64,000 nucleotides of DNA. Origin: Palauibacter sp965207805 (lineage in GTDB: Bacteria; Gemmatimonadota; Gemmatimonadetes; Palauibacterales; Palauibacteraceae). Below are positions 19,047 to 28,152 of the stretch, one piece after another; position 1 is the stretch's first letter, and each line of letters begins with the position of its first letter. The DNA is taken from positions 1,984,001 through 2,048,000 of the forward strand of contig OZ242312.1 of NCBI GenBank assembly GCA_965207805.1, written 5' to 3'. A program made the translations under genes and the position numbers. Below the pieces are notes generated by a model. It did no database searches, had not been told where the DNA came from, and saw only the letters and a list, made by a program, of their open reading frames with translations.

Positions 19047-21737
19047 TTGGGTGACTCTCAACCATCCACCGAGCTTTCCGCCCGTTACGACCCCGCGGGG
19101 CTTGAACAGCCGATGTACGAGCACTGGGTCGACGCGGGCCTGTTTCACGTGCCGGCCGCGGACGTCGAGCGGCCCTACGTGATCGTGATCCCCCCCCCGA
19201 ACGTCACCGCTGCGCTGCACATGGGTCACGGGCTCAACAACACCCTGCAGGACGTCCTCATCCGTCGGCGGCGGATGCAGGGGTACGATGTGCTGTGGGT
19301 GCCGGGCACGGATCACGCCGGCATCGCGACGCAAAATGTCGTCGAGCGACGGTTGCGCGGAGATGGGCTCACCCGCTTCGATCTCGGGCGGGACGAGTTT
19401 GTCGAGCGTGTCTGGGAGTGGGTCGACGAGTACGGGGGGCGGATCATCGACCAGTTGCGCACGATCGGATGTTCCTGCGACTGGGAGCGGACGCGGTTCA
19501 CGCTCGACGAGGGACTCTCCAACGCGGTGCGCGAGGTCTTCGTCCGGCTTTACGAGAAGGGCCTCATCTACCGCGGCCGCTACATCATCAACTGGTGCCC
19601 CCGCTGCCGCACCGCGCTCTCGAACGAGGAGGCGGAGCACCGCGACCTGGATGGGACGCTCTACCGCCTGAAGTACCCCCTGCTGGCGGGCGGCCACGTG
19701 GAGGTGGCAACGACGCGGCCGGAGACGATGCTGGGCGACACGGGGCTCGCGGTGTCTCCGGACGATGCGCGGTACAGCGACCTCGTCGGCGGAGAGGCCG
19801 AACTGCCGCTCGTCGGGCGGCGTCTCCCGATCGTAGCGGACGAACACGTGGATCCGGAGTTCGGATCGGGCGTGGTGAAGGTCACGCCCGCGCACGATCC
19901 GAACGATTTCGAGATCGGGCGGCGCCATGGGCTCGAGGCGCTGAATGTGATGACGGACGGCGGCGCGATGAACGACGCCGTCCCGGAGGCGTATCGGGGC
20001 CTCGACCGCTTCGAGGCGCGCCGCCGCGTCGTGGCGGACCTCGAGGCGGGCGGCTGGCTCGTGCGTGTAGAGGACCATGCCCACGCCGTCGGGCGGTGCT
20101 ATCGCTGCGACACGGTCGTCGAGCCGCGCTTGAGTCTCCAGTGGTTCGTCCGCATGAAGCCGCTCGCCGAGCCCGGGTTGGCGGCCTACGAGAGCGGGGA
20201 ACTCCGCTTCCACCCCGAGCGGTTCGGCCGCGTGTACCGCAACTGGATGGAGAACATCCGCGACTGGTGCATCAGCCGGCAGCTGTGGTGGGGACACCGG
20301 ATCCCCGTTTGGTATTGCGACGCCTCCGACTGCGGCGAGCTCGTTGTCTCCACCGAGGATCCGGACGACTGCCCCGCCTGCGGAGGTGAACTGCGCCAGG
20401 ACGAGGATGTGCTGGATACCTGGTTCAGCTCGTGGCTGTGGCCCTTCTCGACGCTGGGCTGGCCGGAGCAGACCGGGGACCTCCGGTCGTTCTATCCCAC
20501 GGCGACGCTCGTCACGGCGCCCGAGATTCTCTTCTTCTGGGTGGCCCGCATGATCATGGCGGGGTTCGAGTTCATGGGGGAGTTGCCCTTCACCGATGTT
20601 CTGTTGAACGGGACGGTTCGAGATCACCTCGGTCGGCGCATGTCCAAGTCGCTCGGGAACGGGATAGACCCCTTGGAAGTGGTTGAACTGTATGGTGCTG
20701 ACGCCATGCGATTCACGCTCGTTCGAGGGTCTCCGCTCGGAACGGACATCCAGCTCGACTACGAGAATCTGGAAGCTGCGTTCCGTCCGGGACGCAACCT
20801 CGCGAACAAGATGTGGAACGCGGCGCGGTTCGCGCTGCCGCACGCGCGCTGGGACGGTGCGGAGGAGGCGCCGGCACCCACGGCGCTCGCGGACCGGTGG
20901 ATCCGGAGCCGCCTCGCGCGGGTAGCGCACGAGATGGATGCAGCCTACGAGGGCTATCGTCTCCACGAGGCGGCGGAGGCCGGCCACTCGTTTGTGTGGG
21001 GAGATTTCTGCGACTGGTACCTGGAGTTGGCGAAGCACCGGTTGACGGGGGACCGCGAATCGGCCCGCGACGTGGGACACACGCTGACGCTCGTGATGCG
21101 CGGCTGGCTGTCGCTGCTCCACCCGATCGTGCCCTTCGTCACGGAAGCGATCGCGGCGAGGTTGCCGGACGCGGACGCCGCGGGTTCGCTCGTCGCGGGA
21201 CCGTGGCCGGACTGCCCCGACGACTGGATCGATACGGAGGCGGATGCGGGGATCGAGGCGCTTCAGGAGTTTGTGGGGGCGGTTCGGGCGCTGCGCGCCG
21301 AATACGGCGTGGAGCCGGGAACCCGGGTGGGGGTCCGGGTGACGGGTGCTTCGTCGGCGCTGCTGTCGGCTCTGGCCGAAGAGGAGGGCAGCATCGCGCG
21401 CCTGGCGGGGTTGTCCGACGTGGAGCGGGTCGCGGAGGGCCCGAGCACGGCCGTCGCGGACGGAGCCGGGGCGCATGCAGTGCTCCGCTCGGGGGGGGAA
21501 CTCTTCCTTCCGCTGGAGGGGGTCATCGACCTGGAAACGGAACGCGGGCGCATCCGCGCGGAGCTGGAACGAACGGCCAATCTGCTCGCGCGGAGCCACG
21601 GAAAGCTCGAGAATGCGGGCTTCCTCGGTAACGCGCCCGAGGAAGTCATCGCGCGGGAGCGTGAGAAAGTGATGTCGCTCGGAACACAGCGAAACCGCCT
21701 CGAGGAGAAACTCCGATCGCTGGGGGCGGGGGTCTGA
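19047..21737 (+). CDS. valS: valyl-tRNA synthetase
   Basis: This 896-residue class-I enzyme charges tRNA-Val. It has the HIGH-type block PPPNVTAALHMGHGLNNTL (about residue 48), the editing domain with TTRPETMLGDTGLAV, the zinc-finger-like WYCDASDCGELV...CPACGGE insertion and the KMSKS-type block GRRMSKSLGNGIDP (near 530). The C-terminus is the coiled coil typical of ValRS. The start is TTG at 19047, with CAGGAG placed 6-7 bases upstream; no ATG or GTG nearby fits the frame better. The stop codon is shared with the probable CTG start of the following lipoprotein gene. Confidence 0.96.
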   Translation: MGDSQPSTELSARYDPAGLEQPMYEHWVDAGLFHVPAADVERPYVIVIPPPNVTAALHMGHGLNNTLQDVLIRRRRMQGYDVLWVPGTDHAGIATQNVVERRLRGDGLTRFDLGRDEFVERVWEWVDEYGGRIIDQLRTIGCSCDWERTRFTLDEGLSNAVREVFVRLYEKGLIYRGRYIINWCPRCRTALSNEEAEHRDLDGTLYRLKYPLLAGGHVEVATTRPETMLGDTGLAVSPDDARYSDLVGGEAELPLVGRRLPIVADEHVDPEFGSGVVKVTPAHDPNDFEIGRRHGLEALNVMTDGGAMNDAVPEAYRGLDRFEARRRVVADLEAGGWLVRVEDHAHAVGRCYRCDTVVEPRLSLQWFVRMKPLAEPGLAAYESGELRFHPERFGRVYRNWMENIRDWCISRQLWWGHRIPVWYCDASDCGELVVSTEDPDDCPACGGELRQDEDVLDTWFSSWLWPFSTLGWPEQTGDLRSFYPTATLVTAPEILFFWVARMIMAGFEFMGELPFTDVLLNGTVRDHLGRRMSKSLGNGIDPLEVVELYGADAMRFTLVRGSPLGTDIQLDYENLEAAFRPGRNLANKMWNAARFALPHARWDGAEEAPAPTALADRWIRSRLARVAHEMDAAYEGYRLHEAAEAGHSFVWGDFCDWYLELAKHRLTGDRESARDVGHTLTLVMRGWLSLLHPIVPFVTEAIAARLPDADAAGSLVAGPWPDCPDDWIDTEADAGIEALQEFVGAVRALRAEYGVEPGTRVGVRVTGASSALLSALAEEEGSIARLAGLSDVERVAEGPSTAVADGAGAHAVLRSGGELFLPLEGVIDLETERGRIRAELERTANLLARSHGKLENAGFLGNAPEEVIAREREKVMSLGTQRNRLEEKLRSLGAGV

Positions 21738-23296
21738 CGCGCGCCGGGCCCGGAAGCTCCGGGCAGGGGCCGGGAGCCCGCGAACGACGTGTCGCCCTCG
21801 TCGGCGACGGGAGGCTCCTTTCTGGGGTCGCCGCCCTCCTGATCATGATCGGATGCGCAAGGGAGATGCCTCCGCCGGGCGCGCGGCCGGACGAGATCCC
21901 GCCATCCATCGTCCGCATCCGTCCCGCGCCGGATTCGATCGTCGTCGACTTCGACGGCGCGCTCGAAATCCGTTTCAGCGAACCCGTGCGGATCCCGAAT
22001 GGCCTTGCCAGGGAGATGTTCGTCACTCCGATGGAGACGTACGAGGCGGAGACGGGATTCTCGGATCTGCGTCTCCGGCCGGAGGACGGATGGCGGGACG
22101 GCGTCGCATACTGCTTCACGATTCCGACCGATGGGATCAACGACCTCTTGCGCAACGGGATGGAAGAGCCGGTCGAGTTCTGCTTCTCCACGGGAGGGGA
22201 CATCCCGGACACGCAGGTCGAAGGAGAAGTGATCGACGCCCTCACGGGGCAGCCGCTGGAGGAGGCGAGGGTCATCTTCTGGGCGGGTCCGGATTCCATC
22301 CCGTACGGCGCGATCTCCGACAGCATCGGAAGGTTCGCGACGCGCGGGTTGCCGCCCGGCGAATACCAGGCCTTCGGGTTCGTCGATCGCAATCGCAACA
22401 TGATTCCCGATCGCGTTCTGGAGTCGTACGACAGTGCGTCCGTGGCGGTCTCGCCGGAGACCCCGACGGAGTTGCGGTTCGTCGTAGTGGCGCCGGATAC
22501 GACGCCGCCCCTGCTCGCTCGCGCGCTCGTCGTGGGAAACGAGACCGTGCAGCTCGAATTCGATGACTATCTTCTCAATCCTCAACCGGACGAACCCGGC
22601 ATCGCGATTCGGGACTCCGCGACGAACGAAGCGCTGGATATCGTGGCCAGCCTCATCGGTTCGGCCGACGCGGTGACGTTCCCGCTCGACTCCGCCGCGC
22701 TGGCGGACTCCATCGCGGCGGCGGATTCCGCGGCCGCAGGCGACTCGACGGCGGTTGGCGACTCCGCGGCGGTGGAAGCTCCGAGCCCGGATTCCGTCGG
22801 CGCCGCGGTCTCCGACTCCGTCTCGGAAGAGGATCCGGTGCTTCCGTCGAGGTTCATCACCGTGCGGCTCGCGGCGGCGCTCGACTCCGGTACATACCAC
22901 GTGTCGGTTACGGGCGTGGTGAACGTGCGCCGTCTCGCCGGAGGCGGCGATACGTCCTTCGTGGCCGAGCCGGAGCCCCCGTCCGGCGATTCCGCGGCGG
23001 CCGCCGACTCGGTCGCCCCGGCGGACTCGGCGGCGGTGGCGGATTCGGCCGCGGTGGCGGACTCGACCGCTGCCGAAGGCGATTCGGTCGCGGTGGAGCA
23101 GGATTCGGTGCCACCGGTGCCCGATACTCTCGACATCCCCGGAGTCCCGCCGGACACCATCGGGGCGCCGCCGGACACGGTCGGAGCACCGCCGGACACG
23201 GTCGGAGCACCGCCGGACACGGTTCGAAGACGCGCCCCGCGCGGTGCGCGAAGGGCCTGGCCGCCCGGCGTCAGGGGGAAGAGGCGCCGCGCATGA
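21734..23296 (+). CDS. Ig-like lipoprotein with Asp-Ser-Ala and GAPPDTV repeats
   Basis: The conventional start, ATG at 21845, would leave MIGCARE, a lipobox without a signal peptide. In frame upstream the sequence reads RRVALVGDGRLLSGVAALL before IMIGC, a complete lipoprotein signal. The only near-start there is CTG at 21734, overlapping the valS stop as CTGA, behind a G-rich Shine-Dalgarno-like run; no ATG, GTG or TTG occurs before an upstream stop. The mature protein has a Big_5/SbsA-like Ig domain (IVVDFDGALEIRFSEPV), a carboxypeptidase-regulatory-like domain (VEGEVIDALTGQPLEEARV), then a second strand-rich part interrupted by Asp-Ser-Ala low-complexity segments, and ends in GAPPDTV repeats and a basic tail. 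Probably a surface or periplasmic lipoprotein. Confidence 0.72.
   Translation: MTRAGPGSSGQGPGARERRVALVGDGRLLSGVAALLIMIGCAREMPPPGARPDEIPPSIVRIRPAPDSIVVDFDGALEIRFSEPVRIPNGLAREMFVTPMETYEAETGFSDLRLRPEDGWRDGVAYCFTIPTDGINDLLRNGMEEPVEFCFSTGGDIPDTQVEGEVIDALTGQPLEEARVIFWAGPDSIPYGAISDSIGRFATRGLPPGEYQAFGFVDRNRNMIPDRVLESYDSASVAVSPETPTELRFVVVAPDTTPPLLARALVVGNETVQLEFDDYLLNPQPDEPGIAIRDSATNEALDIVASLIGSADAVTFPLDSAALADSIAAADSAAAGDSTAVGDSAAVEAPSPDSVGAAVSDSVSEEDPVLPSRFITVRLAAALDSGTYHVSVTGVVNVRRLAGGGDTSFVAEPEPPSGDSAAAADSVAPADSAAVADSAAVADSTAAEGDSVAVEQDSVPPVPDTLDIPGVPPDTIGAPPDTVGAPPDTVGAPPDTVRRRAPRGARRAWPPGVRGKRRRA
23141..23224 (+). repeat. four tandem 21-base repeats
   Basis: Four head-to-tail units encode G-V/A-PPDT-I/V: 23141-23161, 23162-23182, 23183-23203 and 23204-23224. 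Units 3 and 4 differ at one base, units 1 and 2 are more diverged, so the array looks like it grew at its 3' end. A change in copy number would keep the frame and only alter the length of the Pro-rich tail. Confidence 0.85.
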
Positions 23297-24669
23297 CGGA
23301 CCCCCGCCGACGGCTCCCTTCCATGGACGCGCTCCTCAACGAGCGTGAAGCCGTCGCCCTGATCGACCGCTACGGCCGGGAAACGGTGAAGGACTCGCTC
23401 CGCCGGGCCCTGGACCGCACGCGCGCGGAAGCCGGTCCGGCGCCGTCCGGCGCGGTCGATCTCCTTCGCGCCGCGGAACGCGATCTGGAGGCGCGATCCC
23501 GGCCCTCGCTGCGGCGGGCCCTGAACGGGACGGGCGTCGTGCTCCACACCAACCTCGGCCGGGCGCCGCTCGCCGACGCGGCGGGTCGCGCCCAGGCGGA
23601 GGCCGCCGGCTACGGGAACGTGGAACTCTCCCTCGCGACGGGCCGGCGCGGCTCGCGATACGACCACTGCAACGATGTCGTCTGCGAACTGACGGGTGCG
23701 GCCGCGGCGATCATCGCAAACAACAACGCCGCGGCCGTGGCGCTCGTCGTAAACGAACTGGCGCGGGGCCGCGAGGTGCTCGTGTCCCGCGGGGAACTGG
23801 TCGAAATCGGAGGCACGTTCAGGATCCCCGATGTCGTGGGGCGGAGCGGTGGCCGGCTGAGGGAAGTCGGCACGACGAACCGCACGAGAATCTCCGACTA
23901 TGCGGCGGCCATCGACGAATCGACCGGCCTCATTCTGCGAGTCCACCCCTCGAACTACCGGGTCGAAGGCTTCTCGGCCCGCCCTTCTCTCGCGGCATTG
24001 GTGTCTCTCGCGCGGGAGCGCGGGGTCCCGCTCGCACACGACCTCGGCTCGGGGTTGCTCGACGCCGATCTCCTGCCCGGGTTCCCGGAGGGGCCCACGG
24101 CGCGGGGATCGTTGGCCGCGGGCGTCGACCTCGCGACGTGGAGCGGCGACAAGCTCCTCGGCGGGCCACAGGCAGGGATCATCGCCGGCGATGCGGCGTT
24201 GATCGGGCGATTGCGCCGAAATCCCCTGCTGCGGGCGTTTCGGGTGGACAAGACGACGCTCGCCGCCCTGGAAGCCACGCTGATGCTTTACCGCGACCCG
24301 GATCTCGCCGTCCGGCGCGTACCGGCGCTGCGGATGTTGCGCGAGCCGGCGGAGGCCGTCGAAGCCCGCGCGGCCGCCGCACGCCTCGAGCCCCCACCGC
24401 GAAGCGGGGCACGCGTGGACGTGATCCGGACCGAGGCCATGGTCGGAGGGGGCGCCTTTCCGGGCTTCACGATTCCTTCGGCCGGCTGGGCCGTAACGGG
24501 GATCGATGTCGAGCGGCTCGCGGCGGAGTGTCGTACCGGCCGCGTCCCGCTCATCGGCCGCATCGAGCGTGCCGCCTTCATCGTCGATGTGCGGACGCTG
24601 CCGGGCGAGGAAACGGTCCGGGCGGCGGAGACTCTCGCCTCGGCGCTCGATCGGCTCGCCGATGCCTGA
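23293..24669 (+). CDS. selA: L-seryl-tRNA(Sec) selenium transferase
   Basis: This 458-residue PLP enzyme converts seryl-tRNA(Sec) to selenocysteinyl-tRNA(Sec) using selenophosphate. Family blocks include RRALNGTGVVLHTNLGRAPL, SRYDHCNDVVCELTGAAAA, NNNAAAVALVVNELA and the PLP-lysine block WSGDKLLGGPQAG (Lys about residue 286). The length is normal. It starts with ATG overlapping the lipoprotein stop and its end overlaps purN by 8 bases. selB, selC and selD are not in the window, and I found no gene here with an in-frame TGA that would be read as selenocysteine. Its presence suggests that the genome has a selenocysteine system elsewhere. Confidence 0.94.
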   Translation: MTDPRRRLPSMDALLNEREAVALIDRYGRETVKDSLRRALDRTRAEAGPAPSGAVDLLRAAERDLEARSRPSLRRALNGTGVVLHTNLGRAPLADAAGRAQAEAAGYGNVELSLATGRRGSRYDHCNDVVCELTGAAAAIIANNNAAAVALVVNELARGREVLVSRGELVEIGGTFRIPDVVGRSGGRLREVGTTNRTRISDYAAAIDESTGLILRVHPSNYRVEGFSARPSLAALVSLARERGVPLAHDLGSGLLDADLLPGFPEGPTARGSLAAGVDLATWSGDKLLGGPQAGIIAGDAALIGRLRRNPLLRAFRVDKTTLAALEATLMLYRDPDLAVRRVPALRMLREPAEAVEARAAAARLEPPPRSGARVDVIRTEAMVGGGAFPGFTIPSAGWAVTGIDVERLAAECRTGRVPLIGRIERAAFIVDVRTLPGEETVRAAETLASALDRLADA

Positions 24670-25330
24670 CGCCGTGCGGATCGCGGTCCTCGCGTCGGGA
24701 GGCGGTTCCAACTTCCAGGCGCTCGTCGATCGCTTCCAGCGCCCGGACGTTGCCGACCGGGAGATCGTCGGCGTGATCGCCAGCCGCGAGGGAGCCGGCG
24801 TTCTCGAGCGGGCGCGCCGGGCCGGAGTGGCATCGGCGGTCTCTCCCTCGGCATCGACGAGTGACGGGATGGCGACGTTCCTCCGCCGTACGCTGGACGA
24901 GTGGCGAAGCGACATCGTGGTCCTGGCCGGCTACATGAAGCTGGTGCCCGGGACGATCGTGCGGGACTGGTGGGGAAGGATCCTGAACATTCATCCCGCG
25001 CTGCTGCCTTCGTTCGGAGGCCGGGGGATGTACGGCGCCCGCGTGCACCGCGCGGTCATCGAGGCCGGCGTCCGGATCACCGGCGCGACGGTCCATTTCG
25101 TCGACGAGGCGTACGACCGGGGTCCGATCCTCTGTCAGTGGCCGGTACCCGTGCTTGCGGGCGATACTCCGGAGTCGGTCGCGGCCCGCGTACTGATGGT
25201 GGAGCACCGGATGCTGCCCGCGGCCGTCGAAGCGCTGGCGTCGGGGGCGGTCCGCCTGGAAGCGGACCGTCGGGTCCACTGGGTTCGCGAGTGGTTCGAG
25301 ACGGAGACGTTCACCAACCGGGAAGGATGA
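24662..25330 (+). CDS. purN: phosphoribosylglycinamide formyltransferase
   Basis: This 222-residue enzyme performs the third step of purine synthesis, using 10-formyl-THF to formylate GAR. The beginning RIAVLASGGGSNFQAL is the phosphate-binding loop. WWGRILNIHPALLPSFGGRG contains the catalytic Asn/His pair of the family, and GATVHFVDEAYDRGPIL the catalytic Asp. The ATG at 24662 lies within the selA end (8-base overlap) and the stop is followed at once by purH, so selA, purN and purH form one transcription unit. An upstream extension of the frame is just selA read in another frame. Confidence 0.95.
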   Translation: MPDAVRIAVLASGGGSNFQALVDRFQRPDVADREIVGVIASREGAGVLERARRAGVASAVSPSASTSDGMATFLRRTLDEWRSDIVVLAGYMKLVPGTIVRDWWGRILNIHPALLPSFGGRGMYGARVHRAVIEAGVRITGATVHFVDEAYDRGPILCQWPVPVLAGDTPESVAARVLMVEHRMLPAAVEALASGAVRLEADRRVHWVREWFETETFTNREG

Positions 25331-25336
25331 GTGGGG

Positions 25337-26926
25337 ATGCCGACTGCGCTCGTGAGCGTTTCGGACAAGACGGGCATCGAGGAATTCTGCGCGGGACTCA
25401 GCGCGCGGGGCTGGGAGATCGCGTCCACGGGAGGGACGATGCGGACGCTACGCGCGGCGGGACTCGAAGTCCGCGGCGTGAGCGACCTCACCGGCCATCC
25501 GGAAATGCTCGGGGGCCGCGTGAAGACGCTGCACCCGAGGGTGCACGGCGGGATCCTCGCTCGGCGCGAGGTGGCGGACGACCTGGATCAACTCGCCGCG
25601 CACGGAATGGTGCCGATCGACCTCGTGGCCGTGAACCTGTACCCCTTCCGCGAGACGGTGGCCGGCGGGGACGTCACGCTCGGGGAAGCGCTGGAGCAGA
25701 TCGACATCGGCGGTCCGACGATGCTCCGGGCATCGGCAAAGAACCATCCATCCGTCTGGTCGGTCTGCGACCCGGCCGACTACGGGCGCGTGCTGGAGGC
25801 CATCGATGCCGGGGACGCGCCGGAGACGGCGGAGCTGAGGCGGGCGCTGGCGGTCAAGGTGTTCGGGCACACGGCGGCCTACGACGCGGCGATCACCCGC
25901 TACCTGACCCGGCCGGACGGCGCGGGGAGTTCGCCCGACCTTCCGGCGGGGGAGACCGTCGTCTCGCTGTTGCGCGTGCAGGCGCTCCGCTACGGGGAGA
26001 ATCCGGACCAGGAGGCCGCCTTCTTCCGCGACGGGTCGGGTCCGCCGCGGGGGATCCCCGCGCTCGCGCAACTGCACGGCCGGGAACTCTCGTTCAACAA
26101 CATTCTCGACGTGGACGGGGCCCTCACGGCGATCGCGCCCTTCGTGTCCGGGGAGCGCGCCGCCTGCGCGATCCTCAAGCACTCGACGCCGTGCGGCCTC
26201 GCCGTCGGCGCATCCCCGCTGGAGGCCTACGAGAAAGCGCTCGCGTGCGATCGCGTTTCGGCCTTCGGCTCGGTCATCGCGTTCACGGACACGCTGACGG
26301 AAGCCGTCGCGGAGGCGCTCTCGCGGAACTTCGTGGAATGCGTCGTGGCGCCGGGATACTCGGAGGATGCCCTCCGCCTCCTGCGGGCGAAGAAGAACAT
26401 TCGGATCCTGAAGCCGGAGGCGGGCGCGGCGCTGGACGCGGGCGGCCATCTGCGGGAAGGCGTCGAAGTGCGCGGCGTCCGCGGCGGCGTCCTGATGCAG
26501 GCGGCCCCCCGGCCGGCGCGCGATGTGGATCGGGAGGCTCACGTCCCGACGGCGCGGGCCCCGAGCGACGCGGAGTGGGATGATCTCGCGTTCGCGTGGT
26601 CCGCGGTGCAGAGCGTGAAGTCCAACGCGATCCTGCTTGCGCGCGACGGGGCGTCGGTCGGTATCGGCGCGGGGCAGATGAGCCGCGTCGACTCGGTGGA
26701 GATCTCGATCCGCAAGGCCCGGGCACAGGGGTTGGACGTGGCGGGCGCCGTCCTCGGGTCGGACGCGTTCTTCCCCTTCCGCGACGGCATCGATGCGGCG
26801 GCCGCCGCCGGCGTGACGGCGATCGTGCAGCCCGGCGGTTCCAGGCGCGATGCGGAGGTCATCGACGCCGCGAACGAGCACGGAATGACGATGGTCTTCA
26901 CCGGAAGACGGCTCTTCCGGCACTAG
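25337..26926 (+). CDS. purH: bifunctional AICAR formyltransferase / IMP cyclohydrolase
   Basis: This 529-residue enzyme carries out the last two steps of IMP synthesis. The N-terminal MGS-like cyclohydrolase domain starts ALVSVSDKTGIEEFCAGLSA and contains TLHPRVHGGILARR; the formyltransferase part contains LRYGENPDQEAAFF, LSFNNILDVDGAL, ILKHSTPCGLAVG and SDAFFPFRDGID. The last segment (QPGGSRRDAEVIDAANEHG) is canonical. The start may be ATG at 25337 or GTG at 25331; the GGAAGGA ahead favours the ATG by spacing. It directly follows purN. The other purine gene in the window, purM, is 23 kb away. Confidence 0.96.
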   Translation: MPTALVSVSDKTGIEEFCAGLSARGWEIASTGGTMRTLRAAGLEVRGVSDLTGHPEMLGGRVKTLHPRVHGGILARREVADDLDQLAAHGMVPIDLVAVNLYPFRETVAGGDVTLGEALEQIDIGGPTMLRASAKNHPSVWSVCDPADYGRVLEAIDAGDAPETAELRRALAVKVFGHTAAYDAAITRYLTRPDGAGSSPDLPAGETVVSLLRVQALRYGENPDQEAAFFRDGSGPPRGIPALAQLHGRELSFNNILDVDGALTAIAPFVSGERAACAILKHSTPCGLAVGASPLEAYEKALACDRVSAFGSVIAFTDTLTEAVAEALSRNFVECVVAPGYSEDALRLLRAKKNIRILKPEAGAALDAGGHLREGVEVRGVRGGVLMQAAPRPARDVDREAHVPTARAPSDAEWDDLAFAWSAVQSVKSNAILLARDGASVGIGAGQMSRVDSVEISIRKARAQGLDVAGAVLGSDAFFPFRDGIDAAAAAGVTAIVQPGGSRRDAEVIDAANEHGMTMVFTGRRLFRH

Positions 26927-27002
26927 CGGGCCGCGGTCTGCCGGTCCGTGGCAAGGCCTTCCGTCGGGCGAAGGGTTGCGAAACGTGCGGCGCCGGAGCG
27001 GT

Positions 27003-27008
27003 TATACT
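27003..27008 (+). promoter_or_regulatory. possible -10 box upstream of msrP
   Basis: TATACT stands out in the 157-base gap between purH and msrP. The nearest -35-like hexamer, TTGCGA (26976-26981), is 21 bases away, which is too far for a good promoter, so this is weak. Confidence 0.3.
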
Positions 27009-27083
27009 TTAGCAGGTAACGCCGCAGGCAAAGCGGCAGGCGACCGGCGAGGACCGGAGGCCGAACGGCAAGGGAGAATCTCC

Positions 27084-28115
27084 ATGGCGAACATTCATAT
27101 TCCGCCTGGCTGGCGGATCAGGGAGAGCGAGGCGACGCCGGAGTCGGTGTACCTCGACCGTCGACAGTTCGTGGCCCGCATGGGCGGGGGCGCGATCCTT
27201 GCCGCCGCCTCGCTCGCATGCCGGCCGGGCGGGGCGGCGGAAGCCCAGCAGCGCGGCCCCCTCGACAACATCCCGGACACTCCGACCGCGGATCTCTATC
27301 CCGTGGCAGTGAACGACCCGCGCTTTACACCCGGCGATCGCCACAAGGAGGTCTCGCCGGAGGAGATCGTGGCCACGTACAACAACTTCTACGAGTTCGG
27401 AACGGACAAGGACGGGGTGTGGCGCAACGTCGGTCCGTTCGAGGCCCGCCCGTGGGAACTGGAGGTCACGGGCCTCGTCGAGAACCCGGGCGTCTACGAC
27501 CTCGTGGAACTGGAACGCGCGTTCCCGCTCGAGGAACGGATCTACCGGCACCGCTGCGTGGAGCGGTGGTCCGTCGTCGTGCCGTGGATCGGGTTCCCGC
27601 TCGCCCGCTTGCTGGAGCGGGTGCAGCCGCGAAACGATGCCCGCTATGTCGGCTTCGTGACCTTCAACCGGCCGGAGCAGGCCTTCGGCCAGAAGACGCA
27701 GACCTGGTACAAGTGGCCGTACTACGAGGGGTTGCGCATGGACGAGGCGATGAACGAACTCGCCTTCGTCGCGACGGGCATGTACGGCCATCCGCTCCAG
27801 AAACAGAACGGCGCGCCGGTCCGCATCCATCTGCCTTGGAAGTACGGGTACAAGAGCCCAAAAAGCATCGTCCGCATCGACATCACCGACGAGATGCCGA
27901 TGACCTTCTGGAACGACCTGCAGCCGTCCGAGTACGGTTTCTACTCGAACGTGGATCCGGACGTGCCTCACCCTCGCTGGTCCCAGGCGCAGGAGGAAAT
28001 CGTCGGTACGGGGCAACGGGTTCCGACGCTCCCGTTCAACGGGTACGGCGAGTGGGTGGCGGAACTCTACGGCGGCCGCGTGACGCCGGTCGGAGACGTG
28101 CCGCACGCCCGCTGA
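27084..28115 (+). CDS. msrP: periplasmic protein-methionine-sulfoxide reductase, catalytic subunit
   Basis: This 343-residue molybdopterin protein of the MsrP (YedY) family repairs oxidised methionines in envelope proteins. A Tat-like signal (DRRQFVARMGGGAILAAASL) lies around residues 24-43. The Moco-binding block RHRCVERWSVVVPWIGFPL has the conserved Cys ligand; QKTQTWYKWPYYEGLRMDEA and LPWKYGYKSPKSIVRI are family blocks near the substrate site. The start ATG has AGGGAGA 6 bases ahead. MsrP normally receives electrons from the haem membrane protein MsrQ, which is not in the window. It sits directly before the oxidase operon but is separated by a hairpin and a promoter. Confidence 0.94.
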   Translation: MANIHIPPGWRIRESEATPESVYLDRRQFVARMGGGAILAAASLACRPGGAAEAQQRGPLDNIPDTPTADLYPVAVNDPRFTPGDRHKEVSPEEIVATYNNFYEFGTDKDGVWRNVGPFEARPWELEVTGLVENPGVYDLVELERAFPLEERIYRHRCVERWSVVVPWIGFPLARLLERVQPRNDARYVGFVTFNRPEQAFGQKTQTWYKWPYYEGLRMDEAMNELAFVATGMYGHPLQKQNGAPVRIHLPWKYGYKSPKSIVRIDITDEMPMTFWNDLQPSEYGFYSNVDPDVPHPRWSQAQEEIVGTGQRVPTLPFNGYGEWVAELYGGRVTPVGDVPHAR

Positions 28116-28120
28116 CGTTC

Positions 28121-28152
28121 CGGCGGGCGGGGGCTCCTTGACCCGCCCGCCG
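28121..28152 (+). terminator. 11-bp perfect hairpin after msrP
   Basis: CGGCGGGCGGG (28121-28131) pairs perfectly with CCCGCCCGCCG (28142-28152) around a 10-base loop, beginning 6 bases after the msrP stop. No U-tract follows. The -35 box of the oxidase promoter lies in the loop and the start of the right arm. Confidence 0.55.

Noticed and set aside
19029..21599. 856-codon antisense frame opposite valS
   Set aside because: Same artefact; the composition is Arg/His-rich and valS explains the region fully.
23141..23224. CRISPR-like direct repeats
   Set aside because: The units are adjacent without spacers, 21 bases long, and in frame within a Pro-rich protein tail.
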